A DNA stretch of 15,683 bases from JBHPGW01 sp042569785 (lineage in GTDB: Bacteria > Planctomycetota > Phycisphaerae > Sedimentisphaerales > Anaerobacaceae), in assembly GCA_042569785.1 (NCBI GenBank), contig JBHPGW010000059.1:1-15683 (forward strand). The letters run 5' to 3'. Within the stretch, counting starts at the first letter, position 1. Every line of letters starts with the position of its first letter. This document shows positions 1 to 9,100 of the stretch, piece by piece. The notes below the pieces were generated by a model. It saw nothing but the letters and a program-made list of their open reading frames with translations. It was not told the DNA's origin and did not search any database. The position numbers and the translations under genes are program-made.

Positions 1-383
1 GCGAATTCTTTGCAAACCGATAGGATAGTATCGGAAAACTGAGCCCAGTTGAGGTTAGGCTCTTTCCCTAAAAAGAAGATAATATCGTTTTGGATATCAG
101 CGAAGAACACATTGCTCGTGGTTCTGTAAGACTCTATCAAGCCGTCTTTTATCTTTACGTATGGCCGAAACATTGCGGAAAGTTCCATAGGGCTCGGAAA
201 GCTTTGCAGGTAGAAGCCTTCCGGGTTGATAAGCGCGAATTTCTGGGCTTTAAGATTATTGACCAGAAATTCCACGGTGCCTGTCGAGACTTCACCTGAG
301 TCCATCCAGCCTGAAAAACCCAGTACCAGTATGGGACTCGCCAGTTTGGGCCTATTATAAACTATCAGTTTGTTGTCAGCCAT
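1..383 (-). CDS. PAC2-family (proteasome assembly chaperone 2-like) protein, 3' end cut by window edge
   Basis: An open minus-strand frame runs from an ATG at 381-383 to the left edge with no stop (127 codons visible), so this is the N-terminal part of a longer protein. The start reads MADNKLIVYNRPKLASPILV, followed by GFSGWMDSGE (residues 22-31), then FALINPEGFY and a later hydrophobic strand NDIIFFLG. A hydrophobic strand followed by G-F-x-G-W-x-D-x-G near the N terminus, then a second strand ending in a 'D/NPE-x-F/Y' element, is how the PAC2 family begins. That family includes archaeal and eukaryotic proteasome assembly chaperones, and its bacterial members have no settled role. There is no signal peptide, so it is probably cytoplasmic. 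It is divergent from eno across a 131-base gap. No strong ribosome binding site precedes the ATG. The family call rests on motif recognition; translation is certain, function is not. Confidence 0.72.
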   Translation of the reverse strand, partial: MADNKLIVYNRPKLASPILVLGFSGWMDSGEVSTGTVEFLVNNLKAQKFALINPEGFYLQSFPSPMELSAMFRPYVKIKDGLIESYRTTSNVFFADIQNDIIFFLGKEPNLNWAQFSDTILSVCKEF

Positions 384-500
384 AACGTAAGACTATCATA
401 ACTGGGTGTTTTTTGCAAAGTGTTCTTGACTGAGTCGCCTAAAACGATTAAGCTTGCAGGCTAAATTGTGTACGCAGTAATGAATTCAAACTGATAATTA

Positions 501-507
501 AGAAAGG
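501..507 (+). promoter_or_regulatory. Ribosome binding site of eno
   Basis: AGAAAGG sits 7 bases before the ATG at 515 and 16 bases before the alternative ATG at 524. The spacing decides for 515 as the eno start. Confidence 0.6.
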
Positions 508-514
508 CCCAAAT

Positions 515-1801
515 ATGCTTACAATGATAGTTGACATAACCGCAAGAGAGATACTCGACTCGCGAGGTAATCCTACAGTTGAAGTTGATGTTATGCTTGA
601 CAACGGCGCAACAGGCCGTGCCGCGGTGCCGTCAGGGGCCAGCACCGGTGCTTATGAAGCGGTCGAATTGCGCGACACTAAGGCCAAGCGTTATATGGGC
701 AAAGGCGTAGCTAAGGCTGTAAAGAATGTCAATGAGATAATCGCGCCGGAAATCCTTGGTATGGACGCGGAACTCCAGGAAGAGATCGACCTGCTGATGA
801 TCGATATCGATGGTACGGCTAATAAGTCAAAGCTTGGAGCCAACGCGATATTAGGGGTTTCGCTGGCAGCAGCTAAGGCCGCAGCTGATTCTGCTGGACT
901 GCCGCTGTATCGGTATCTTGGTGGATGCAACGCGAATATGCTGCCTGTTCCGATGATGAATATTCTTAACGGCGGCAGACACGCTGACAATAATGTCGAT
1001 TTCCAGGAATTTATGATCATGCCGATCGGAGCTAAGGATTTTCCGACAGCTTTGCGTATGGGTGTCGAGACGTTCCATACTCTCAAAGGCGTACTGGCTA
1101 AGAAGGGCTACTCGACATCTGTAGGCGATGAGGGCGGATTTGCACCGAGTCTTAAGAGCAATGAAGAAGCTCTGGAAGTGGTTACCGCTGCGATCAAAAA
1201 AGCCGGCTACAAGCCCGGCAAAGATATTTCGATCGCTTTGGACCCGGCTGCGACGGAGATGTGGGTCAAGAGTACTAAGAGCTATAAGTTCTTTAAGTCA
1301 GCTCCGAAGAAAAAAGTCAGCTCTGACGCGATGGTCAATCATTGGGCCAAGTGGGTCGATAAGTATCCGATCATTTCTCTCGAAGACGGCCTGGCAGAAG
1401 ATGACTGGGACGGCTGGAAGAAGCTTAATAAGAAGCTCGGCGGCAAATGCCAGTTGGTCGGCGATGACCTTTTTGTAACTAATACCAAGAGGCTGGCTAA
1501 GGGTATCGAACTTGATTGTGCGAATTCGATCCTGATCAAGCTCAACCAGATCGGCACGCTGACTGAGACATTCGAGGCGATCAACATGGCCAAGAGGGCA
1601 GGCTGGACAGCGGTTATCAGTCACAGAAGCGGCGAAACCGAAGACAGCACGATCGCCGACCTTGCCGTTGCTACAGGCGTTGGGCAGATCAAGACAGGCT
1701 CTGCCTGCAGAACCGACAGGATATGCAAATACAATCAGCTGCTCAGAATAAACGAGGACCTGGGTGTGGCCGCGCAGTATGCCGGCTTTATGTTAAAGTA
1801 A
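515..1801 (+). CDS. eno: Enolase (phosphopyruvate hydratase)
   Basis: Enolase interconverts 2-phosphoglycerate and phosphoenolpyruvate in glycolysis and gluconeogenesis; it is Mg-dependent and cytoplasmic. The 428-residue length is normal for bacterial enolases. Landmarks visible in order: REILDSRGNPTVEV near the N terminus, the mobile loop PSGASTG (39-45), NGGRH with H156, FQEF with E165, VGDEGGF with E206, metal ligands D243 (ALDPA), E290 (SLEDG) and D317 (GDDLF), catalytic K342 (IKLNQIGT), the signature SHRSGE with H370, and K393 in QIKTG. All expected catalytic and metal-binding positions are present, so the enzyme should be active. The start at 515 is preferred over an in-frame ATG at 524 because AGAAAGG at 501-507 lies 7 bases before it. 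The stretch after QIKTG reads SACRTDR, a mild variation on the more usual S-R-S-D-R type sequence. Confidence 0.98.
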   Translation: MLTMIVDITAREILDSRGNPTVEVDVMLDNGATGRAAVPSGASTGAYEAVELRDTKAKRYMGKGVAKAVKNVNEIIAPEILGMDAELQEEIDLLMIDIDGTANKSKLGANAILGVSLAAAKAAADSAGLPLYRYLGGCNANMLPVPMMNILNGGRHADNNVDFQEFMIMPIGAKDFPTALRMGVETFHTLKGVLAKKGYSTSVGDEGGFAPSLKSNEEALEVVTAAIKKAGYKPGKDISIALDPAATEMWVKSTKSYKFFKSAPKKKVSSDAMVNHWAKWVDKYPIISLEDGLAEDDWDGWKKLNKKLGGKCQLVGDDLFVTNTKRLAKGIELDCANSILIKLNQIGTLTETFEAINMAKRAGWTAVISHRSGETEDSTIADLAVATGVGQIKTGSACRTDRICKYNQLLRINEDLGVAAQYAGFMLK

Positions 1802-1836
1802 ACCGTTAATCCTTTTTGGTGATTCGTTGCGGGTTT

Positions 1837-2325
1837 ATGCAAGGGCAAAACTTTATTCGTGTGATTTTATTCATTTTGTTCTGCGGTATCGGTCTGGCTG
1901 TACTTACGGGATCGGTATTGCTGGATGAATTGATCGGATATTATTCGGATAAGGTCCAGGTCGAGAGCGAAGAAAAGCATACAGGCAAACTCAAAAGCCT
2001 AAATGTCGACTATGATGTGCTGTTGGAGCAGCTGAAAAAGGATCCGAATTTTGCCGAGCGGATCGCGGCTGTTACGTTAGGGCCACAAACCCAGGACGAC
2101 GACACTATCTACCCGAAAGCAACACCTGAGCAATTAGCTGCCGCGAGAAAGGCACTGACGGAAAAATCAGATGCTGATTCGGCAGAACCGGCGGTACCGG
2201 ATTGGTTGCAGCGCATCAGTGAGCCCAAGCGGAGGATACTGCTTTTTGTAGCTGGCGGTTTTCTGATCCTGATTTCCTTTATCTGTTTCGGTCCAATGAA
2301 AGAGACCTCTAAGGAAGGTTCGTAG
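1837..2325 (+). CDS. Small two-helix membrane protein of unknown function
   Basis: Starting at ATG 1837 the product has 162 residues; an in-frame TTG at 1816 would add seven. I do not recognise a family. Residues about 7-29 form a hydrophobic helix just behind the N terminus. A charged, Gln/Glu/Lys-rich soluble segment of about 100 residues follows, including LLEQLKKDPNFAERI and an Ala/Glu stretch around PEQLAAARKALTEK. A second hydrophobic helix covers about 134-152, ending in a short charged tail. With two helices, both ends lie on the same side of the membrane. The gene begins 35 bases after eno with no terminator visible between, so cotranscription with eno is likely. In many bacteria a one-helix divisome protein (FtsB/DivIC) follows eno, but the second helix and the lack of a clear heptad coiled coil argue against calling this FtsB. 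Confidence 0.75.
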   Translation: MQGQNFIRVILFILFCGIGLAVLTGSVLLDELIGYYSDKVQVESEEKHTGKLKSLNVDYDVLLEQLKKDPNFAERIAAVTLGPQTQDDDTIYPKATPEQLAAARKALTEKSDADSAEPAVPDWLQRISEPKRRILLFVAGGFLILISFICFGPMKETSKEGS

Positions 2326-2327
2326 CC

Positions 2328-2765
2328 TTATTCAAATTTGAGCAGGTTCAGGCCTGTGTTTTTGTCTGGTTTTCTGCCGGCGTTTATGCCGGTTATTTCG
2401 ATTATTGTTACTTCGAGGATCAGGAACGTTTTTGCTCCGCCTCTTGGGCAGCCGACAATTGTTTCATCGCCTTTTCCTATTGCCGAATGCAGATGTAGTT
2501 TAGGCCCCTCGTCATCGCAGTAGATGGTTCCTACGCCGAGTGTTTCACCGGGGCCTGCGAATTCTTTGAAGTTGCCTACTATTTTTGGGGTTTCGGTTTT
2601 TGGGCCTACGACAACGTTGGCTTCTCTAAAGCCGCCTGTTATCAGTACCGCGGCTGACTTGATATTTTCTTTTGCTGCTATTGATTCGATAGATTCGTAG
2701 AGGTCCTCGCCTTCGAAGAGTCTGGCAGCGATAACTCTGCCGGTACTTCCAACTTGATATTCCAT
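2328..2765 (-). CDS. PPC/DUF296-domain protein
   Basis: A 145-residue protein that is essentially one PPC (plant and prokaryote conserved, DUF296) domain. Family hallmarks visible are LITGGFREANV around residues 41-51, the central Gly-rich turn, and the metal-site-like KLHLHS with H91 and H93 followed by G-K-G-D. Then VGCPRGGAKTF precedes the closing strand LEVTIIEITG. In several bacterial PPC proteins a third His completes the metal site near this last Gly; here C106 stands at about that place, so a His/His/Cys site is possible. In plants the domain occurs in AT-hook DNA-binding proteins; the role of bacterial stand-alone versions is not settled. No AT-hook is seen. The ATG at 2763-2765 is supported by a GGGAG sequence 6-7 bases upstream. 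The gene converges on the upstream membrane-protein gene, with 2 bases between the stops. Confidence 0.85.
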   Translation of the reverse strand: MEYQVGSTGRVIAARLFEGEDLYESIESIAAKENIKSAAVLITGGFREANVVVGPKTETPKIVGNFKEFAGPGETLGVGTIYCDDEGPKLHLHSAIGKGDETIVGCPRGGAKTFLILEVTIIEITGINAGRKPDKNTGLNLLKFE

Positions 2766-2771
2766 TTTATT

Positions 2772-2776
2772 CTCCC
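2772..2776 (-). promoter_or_regulatory. Ribosome binding site of the PPC gene
   Basis: On the minus strand GGGAG precedes the ATG (2765) by 6 bases. It is the clearest Shine-Dalgarno sequence in the window and fixes the start of the PPC gene. Confidence 0.65.
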
Positions 2777-2799
2777 GTGGTAATTAGTTGCTAACGTTC

Positions 2800-2828
2800 A
2801 GGATACCGCGCAGGGGAATTTTAATCAA
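2800..2828 (-). promoter_or_regulatory. Candidate sigma70-type promoter of the PPC gene
   Basis: On the minus strand TTGATT (plus positions 2823-2828) and TATCCT (2800-2805) are separated by exactly 17 bases. Each matches 4 of 6 consensus positions. Transcription would start near 2793, about 28 bases before the ATG at 2765, leaving room for the GGGAG site. Placement and spacing are good; the consensus match is moderate. Confidence 0.42.
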
Positions 2829-2946
2829 TGATTTGAAAATTTTCTTTGAATTTGGCGAACCATAGCGCCAGCTCGGCGTAAGTTAAAGTAATGAAATAAT
2901 AAAAACCTCCTCTTTCAAAAAAAGTTTGATTAATAGAGCACTAAAG

Positions 2947-2986
2947 GCGGCAGAGTTGAGACGGAAAATCAATTCTGCCGCTTTTT
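2947..2986 (+). terminator. Rho-independent terminator, rightward
   Basis: Arms GCGGCAGAGTTGA (2947-2959) and TCAATTCTGCCGC (2969-2981) pair over 13 positions, with one G-T wobble and a 9-base loop. A run of five T (2982-2986) follows directly. On the opposite strand the T-run after the stem is poor, so the rightward direction is the functional one. No rightward gene ends just before it: the nearest is the membrane-protein gene that stops at 2325, beyond the opposing PPC gene. It may stop read-through from the eno operon, or end a short untranslated transcript. Confidence 0.75.
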
Positions 2987-3059
2987 GCATTTTGTAGGGG
3001 CTGTGAGTGGTCGAGGGAACTTTTTTTTTGTAAAACCACCAAATCTTATCTGTCACGGC

Positions 3060-3088
3060 TTGTTAAAGGCCGAATAATCTGATATAGT
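3060..3088 (+). promoter_or_regulatory. Candidate sigma70-type promoter of the giant gene operon
   Basis: TTGTTA (3060-3065, 4 of 6 consensus) and TATAGT (3083-3088, 5 of 6) are separated by 17 bases. Transcription would start near 3095, giving an untranslated leader of about 65 bases before the ATG at 3160. The element lies downstream of the terminator at 2947-2986, which would insulate it from upstream transcription. An imperfect inverted repeat (CGGCTT 3056-3061 and AGGCCG 3067-3072) covers the -35 box and could be a regulator site. Confidence 0.5.
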
Positions 3089-3159
3089 CTGTGTTTCAAA
3101 ATGAAGGGAAATTGGCGGAACCTTCGATTGTTATCCAATAATTAAGGAAAAAATGTACA

Positions 3160-6100
3160 ATGAGAAGTAACGAAGATCGGCAAAATGAGTTTGTTTTTCC
3201 ATTACTTATGCATGGCAGCGTCATTGAAAAGGGGGATGGCAGGGTAATTTTGCCTCACAGAGCGGATGGAGAAGTTTGCGGTAAAGGTACAATGGGTTTT
3301 TCACAGGCAAAAGGCGGTATTGAAGTCAGTCTGGGCGAAAAAACAGTCAAGAATTTGCTAAAAACCGGTGGCGAGAGGCTTTTTTCGCTTAAATCCAGGG
3401 AAATTAAATCTGCTTTGAAAAAAGCTGCTGAGCTTGGCAAAATCGAGGTAGAGCTTGTCAGTGACGCGACATATACATGTAAGCTGTTGACCGGCAGGAA
3501 GAATCTTTTGCAGGTTAATCGCAAGTTCTTCGAGTTACTTAGCGGGGACGATTCTGTTCTTGCGGCTTTTGTTTTGGCATTTGTAGCTTTTTCCTTGGCA
3601 ACAGGCCAAGAGCGTCGAGCTATTAGAAAACTTTTCGTTTTGTTCGGGCAGGTTTCCCAGGGCGTTCGAGATGAACTGGCAAAGACGCTCGGTAAACAGG
3701 GTGTTGATTTTAAGGGGTTGTTGCTGGAAACATTGCAGCAGGCTCAGCAGACCGAAGTATCGCATGAATTGGAACGTTTGGTGTCGATCCTTCAGGTTCG
3801 CCAGCTTGTGGATATTCCCTACGATACGCAGAAAGTTGATACAGCGGGGATTCAATTTGAGGAAGACCTTGCTGAACTTCGTAACGGTATGTTGAAGGTG
3901 ATCGGTGACAGTTACGTCCCTGCGATCGATGCTGATAATGCTCAGCGTGTGGCGGATCATTGTATCGAAAATGATGTCAGGCTTATGGTCTGTCGTTTTG
4001 GTCGTGCGTTTTATACTGACGGACTGTTGATCGCTGACGGTAAAACGGTTGAGCCTGGTGACATTGAAAAAAGTGTTAAAAAACTAACGACTGCTTTTGG
4101 CAAACTCAATGTGAGCATATCGAACGCTAAGCTGCACAAGTACGCAGAGCAGTTGAATCTGTTCGGCGCGCAACTGCAGCGGATCAATAACCTGATGTCG
4201 GCTGGACAGATCCCCGAAGCTAAGCTGATCGGTATTATAATCAGTATGCAGACCGAATTGCGGAACTTTGAGAATGATCTACTGAAGAAGTTCGATAAGA
4301 CCCGCTCGGAAACGATCCACTCTCAGTTGGCTCCGGAAGTGAAAAAGAAAAACATTGCGACGCTCGATAAAGAAGCCAGGAATGTTAGAAAGCAAATAGC
4401 GGGTGTGCTTGAATCTATCAGTGACTTCGAGATCGATCTGGGGCAGGCTCCCAAGACTAAGCCGGTATTCGCCAGTTTTATTTCTCGTATTCATGAACTG
4501 GACGCGATCAATATCGCTAAGGTCAACCAGGTTGTCGATCCGTTCTTCGGTGAGAACGAGGCTCTTAACGATGTTATCAGTAGTGCCGGTGAGAATGTTT
4601 ACATTACTCCGAACCATACGGCATGGCTTTGTAAGGCTCACGACTGGGTAGAAGCGTTGCCGGCGTTCGCGCATTACAATATTATTCCCGATGAAGTCGG
4701 AACAGGGTACTCGGTGACATCTACTACAGAGCGAGAGATACTGGAGATAATTTATAAAAGCTATGCAGACTGCTGGGCGTTGAATATTAAGGATGTTATG
4801 GCTTTGGAGAATGTTGCGTTGGCGCAGCAGTTGGTCGCCGGCGGAGCTATCGCTGAAAAGGCAATTGACGCCCAAGAGCAGGAAAAGATGCGGCAGATAT
4901 GTATCAGTAAAGGCTTAGGTAGTGAGACAGCGCGTTTGGCGGCTGTTATCGCAAAGATAGCTGAAAAGGATGTCGATCTGATCTCAAAGGCGATCGCGGA
5001 TTCTGATTTTACTTTCAAGCGTTATGAAGCTTTGTGCCAGATACTCAGTTCGCACAAAAAATTGGGCAGGCAGGGTGCCGCGATCAAGGTTACTAAAAAA
5101 CAAATTGAAGCTTATCTGCCTTTGGCATTAAAGAAACGTCGCGAGCTTCCGAATATTCACGTCCTGACGACGTTAGGGCCGACAGAAACAGAGGTTAATA
5201 TCGCCAACTGGATCGAAGAGGGGATGCAGCTTTATAATATTTGTACTGAGAAGAATCTCGGTGACGAGGTTGGACAGCTGATAAGCAAATATCAAAAGCG
5301 TGTCGCGAGTGCCGCTGAGATAATCGCCGAAGAGCAGGAGATGGAAGGTGAACTGCTGCGAATCTTAGCTGAAAATAATATGGATCAGGCGAATCCGGCC
5401 CATCGAAAGCGGGCATTGTTTCAGTTGCTTGGTATGTATCCGGAGATTTCGGCAGATACGGTTAATCTGGCGGTTCTGCAGGATAATTTCGAGACCGACG
5501 GCTCGATACCAGCGGTTAAAGAGTATATAAAAACTCACGGCCAGTTGAGAAAGACCGCTCGTGAGATAGTTGCTGCGAATAATAATCTAAGTGCGCAGAT
5601 CAGAGAGAAGATGGCAGATGGTGCTGACTTTGATAAGGCGTACGAAGAGTTGACAAAGGCTGATTACGATACGGAAGAATCGAGCATATTGTATTCTCTT
5701 GCAAGGAAAGAATTGATCGGCGAACTCGGTATCGGTAAAAAGATCGATATGTCGCACTATCTGCGTGACCGGATAGGGCCCTTGTCGGTGTTTACCGCCC
5801 GGCGAGAGGTTGTCGCTAAGATGGGGCTTAGAGATGAGCTTTACAGCCCTAATTATACCTACAGTGCCTCGGGAGTGAACAAGCGTTTCAACCTGATGTA
5901 TACGCCGAGCAGGGTGGACCTTGGTCCTGAGATAATCGAATCTGTGCGTAATATTCCTAAGTGGGTTGGCGGTTACGGTCGTGACGCGGCCCAGGCTGGT
6001 AAATCTTTATATGAAATATTTAACGTTGCAGGCGTTACCGCGGTGAACAGTCCTCGACATGCCGAGTTTATGAAGGTAGGTGAGAACTTCTTTACTCGCG

Positions 6101-9100
6101 GCGGAGTTTATTATCTTTCCATGACAGCTGCTTCGAATATCGATACATTAGGCGATGGCGACTTTGAATTTTTCCAGGGCCAATGGAACAAACGCGGCGA
6201 TAGGATGGTACTGCCGACCGGTGAAACATACGGCGGGTTCTGTGTGCCAAAAGAGTTTTCGCTATTGTTCGCGATCATTACGCGTGCGATGGATCCGGAA
6301 AGTTCGTCGGAAATAATGGATATGTTCGGCGTTCCGCGTGACGCTAAATTGCGCAGTGAATTGGCCGGTGACATTGCCAGGGTTCTGGCGATGCGAACCG
6401 ATCCTGAGAATGACCCGGAATGGGAAGCTGCGGCAACTGAATACCTGCTGGGCAAATACGAAGAATATTTTGGTTTTTTGAAAGAAGACGGTAACTATTT
6501 GAACCGTCTTCCGGCATTGGCTTTGACGTTGCGAAAGTCCGGCGTGCTCAAGGCACAGGACAACTCTCAAGGCCAGGCTGATTACGATATAACTCACTGG
6601 AAGAACACAAAGGCACTGGGCCTGGAAGAGATCAACCGCTCGGGTGTCTTTGACAAGGTACGCTTGATCTATAAGCTGCTGGAAAAGGCTCGTCAATATA
6701 ACAGTGACATTGCAGCTGATGAAAATCTTATCGGTGTTATGGCAGCGGGTTATAAGGAAGATGTTACCGATGTTCGCTTCTCAGCAGGTGCCCGGAAGTT
6801 TGAGATATACGGGGGGACAGGTTTTGAGCATCTGCTTTGCGATATCGACCCCAAGGGCAGGAAAGTTTATCTCGATGCGTTTAAAAACTGGAAAAGTCCT
6901 CAGGATATACGAATGGTCGGTTTGTGTACGGCTAAGGATCTGTTCGGTCATGTTCCGATGAATTTCAAGCCGATCGCTGACGAGGGTTTGAAGATACTTC
7001 GCGGCGCAGGTCTGGATGAAATGTGGATCGGTGAAAATCTCACTGAGCACGGCGTCGATCTTGAGGGCTGGAGCTGGGACGAGGCACCTGACGCGGATAA
7101 AGAAGAACTGATAGCCGGGATAGGGCATAAGGTTATCTTTATGGCTTTCGGCTATAATCTGCTGCAGATCGTTGAAGGCGTTAAGAAGATGCTCATACCT
7201 CACGGTTTTACCGAAGAGATCATTCGCGCCAACAGTGAATCTTACGGCGGTGCTCTTGATAAGTGGACCATCATAAAAACTATGCCGAAAGCTCAGCGTG
7301 AAAGCCTGGTACTTGCGATAGGCCCGGCGATCCACATACTGGTTCTGTCGTATCGTGACATTATTAATAAGGCCAACTATGAGCAGGCTCTGACCGGTGT
7401 GGACTTTATTGACCTTGGCATTCCGGATAAGGAGATGCTCGACCTGATCGACAATCTTCCGAAGCTGCTTTATCTTATGAAGTCCTCTCGTGAGAACTCT
7501 GCTCTGGTCTTTGCTGACGGTACATCCGGAGGCAGAAGGCGGACATTCAGTATGCGTCACACCGATTCTAAGGAAAAGGTTAAGGAGCTTTTTGCTCTTG
7601 ACGAAATGTCAGTCTACGGCTGTCACGGGTTGGGTCAGGCGACAGTCGACTCTTGGCGAAAGGAAATGGAAAGTGACAGGGAACTGGCGAGAAGCTTTAT
7701 GGCGGCGGTTCTTGAAGATAGAAAAGAAGACGCTATAGAGGCTTATCAGGAAACGATCGCATATCTCGAGCGTAACACACGTCAGGACGAGGCGATCGAT
7801 CTGGAAAGTAAGGCTCGTTTGCTCGATCTTTGGCGGCCTGCGTATCGATATATCTCAAAGGCACTTGGTCAGGCGGTGCACGGCGGTGAGTTAGCCGGTT
7901 TCGATTTCGCTACGTGGCTGATATGCGGCGGAAGGTACCTGGTAAACGGTAAGATGAGCGAGGAAGAATTTGGTCGGCTGCGAAAAGATTACGAAACCGC
8001 TCTCGCGAAAATCGCAGGGCTTAAAAAGATATCCGCTACACTTGGTAAAGATGAATCCGCGGCAGTTATCGAATATATGATCAAGCCGCGATATGTTGTG
8101 CCGCAAAGAGTTTTCCGTGAACAGAAAACAGGTGTCGCAGGCTCGTTGAAAGCTACTGAAGAATTGACGCTTCAATTGGAAAGCCGAGTGATCCGTCGTC
8201 GTCAGACCGAAGAAGCCCTAGCGCTTGAGCAGCGGCGTAACGGGTTTAACAATATCGTTGGGGATGTTCGTGACTTGACGGCTAAGTTTGATTTTGAGAA
8301 GTTATACGCTCTTGGCGAAAAGCAGGTCGGTGACGGCAAAAAAATGGTCGAGCAGGAGCCTTTCGGCAGATACCTTCACTGTGCTAAAGGAGCTTTCCAG
8401 TCGATGGTTCGCCGAGCTGTTGATCTCGATGCTTTGACAAAAGCTGAAATTGAAAATGAACTCGATATAGTTTTCAAGGGCGGTATATTGCTCGATAGTG
8501 AATACCGTGCACTGGCTGAAAGGATCGGCAGGTTGTTCGAGGCTTATGAAAATGACACAGTTGGATTTGCGCATTGCGGTAAGCTTGCTGAGATGCTGGA
8601 TAAGTGTTTGGTTATCGACCGTTCGTTCAATATGTACGAAGCGCGCGACGCATGGGTTAATATGGCTGGGTTCTTCGATCTGACTATCAATAACCATATC
8701 TTCGATTATTATCCATATCACTACCACGCTGAGCGGACGCCTGCGTTTAAGGATTATCAGAAGTGGAGCAGGAACGCGATCTTTGAATTAGCAAGGTCGA
8801 ACCATCTTTGGCTTTACAGGTTTACCAGAATGATCCTCGAGACGAAAACAGAACTGGCTGAAAGAGGTAAGCAGTATTGTTCGCTGTGGTTTGGCCAGGT
8901 CGCAGATGATGGCACGGTTAAAAAAGCCGCTATGGGCCTGGAAGGTGTGACAGATGAGGATGAGCTTTTCTGGTTCAGTTATGCAAGGTTGCGTGACACT
9001 ACTGTGATCATTCACGACGGGTACATGCTGCCGCAAATATTCGATGATTTCGATCCGGCGATGATGGGCAATCGCGCAAACGTCGGGATTATTTTCCCCG

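Larger units (their letters stand above)
2766..3159. other. Intergenic regulatory region between the PPC gene and the giant gene
   Basis: The region of 394 bases holds no convincing gene. It contains, from left to right, the ribosome binding site and promoter candidate of the leftward PPC gene, a small 5-base-pair inverted repeat (TGGCG 2853-2857, CGCCA 2866-2870), a strong rightward intrinsic terminator (2947-2986), a run of nine T (3021-3029), and a rightward promoter candidate for the giant gene (3060-3088). Apart from these sites I see nothing in it. Confidence 0.7.

Noticed and set aside
426..467. TTGACT and downstream AT-rich hexamers as an eno promoter
   Set aside because: TTGACT (426-431) has no hexamer close to TATAAT at 16-18 bases. 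TAAATT (462-467) has no -35 partner. No pair is good enough to annotate.
1837..2325. FtsB/DivIC-type divisome protein, suggested by position after eno
   Set aside because: It has two membrane helices at opposite ends and no clear heptad coiled coil after the first helix.
2853..2870. Hairpin TGGCG...CGCCA as a terminator or riboswitch part
   Set aside because: Only five base pairs and no T-run; no larger conserved fold could be drawn around it.
3021..3029. Run of nine T as part of a terminator
   Set aside because: No stem precedes it directly; it may be an ordinary AT tract or a length error in sequencing.
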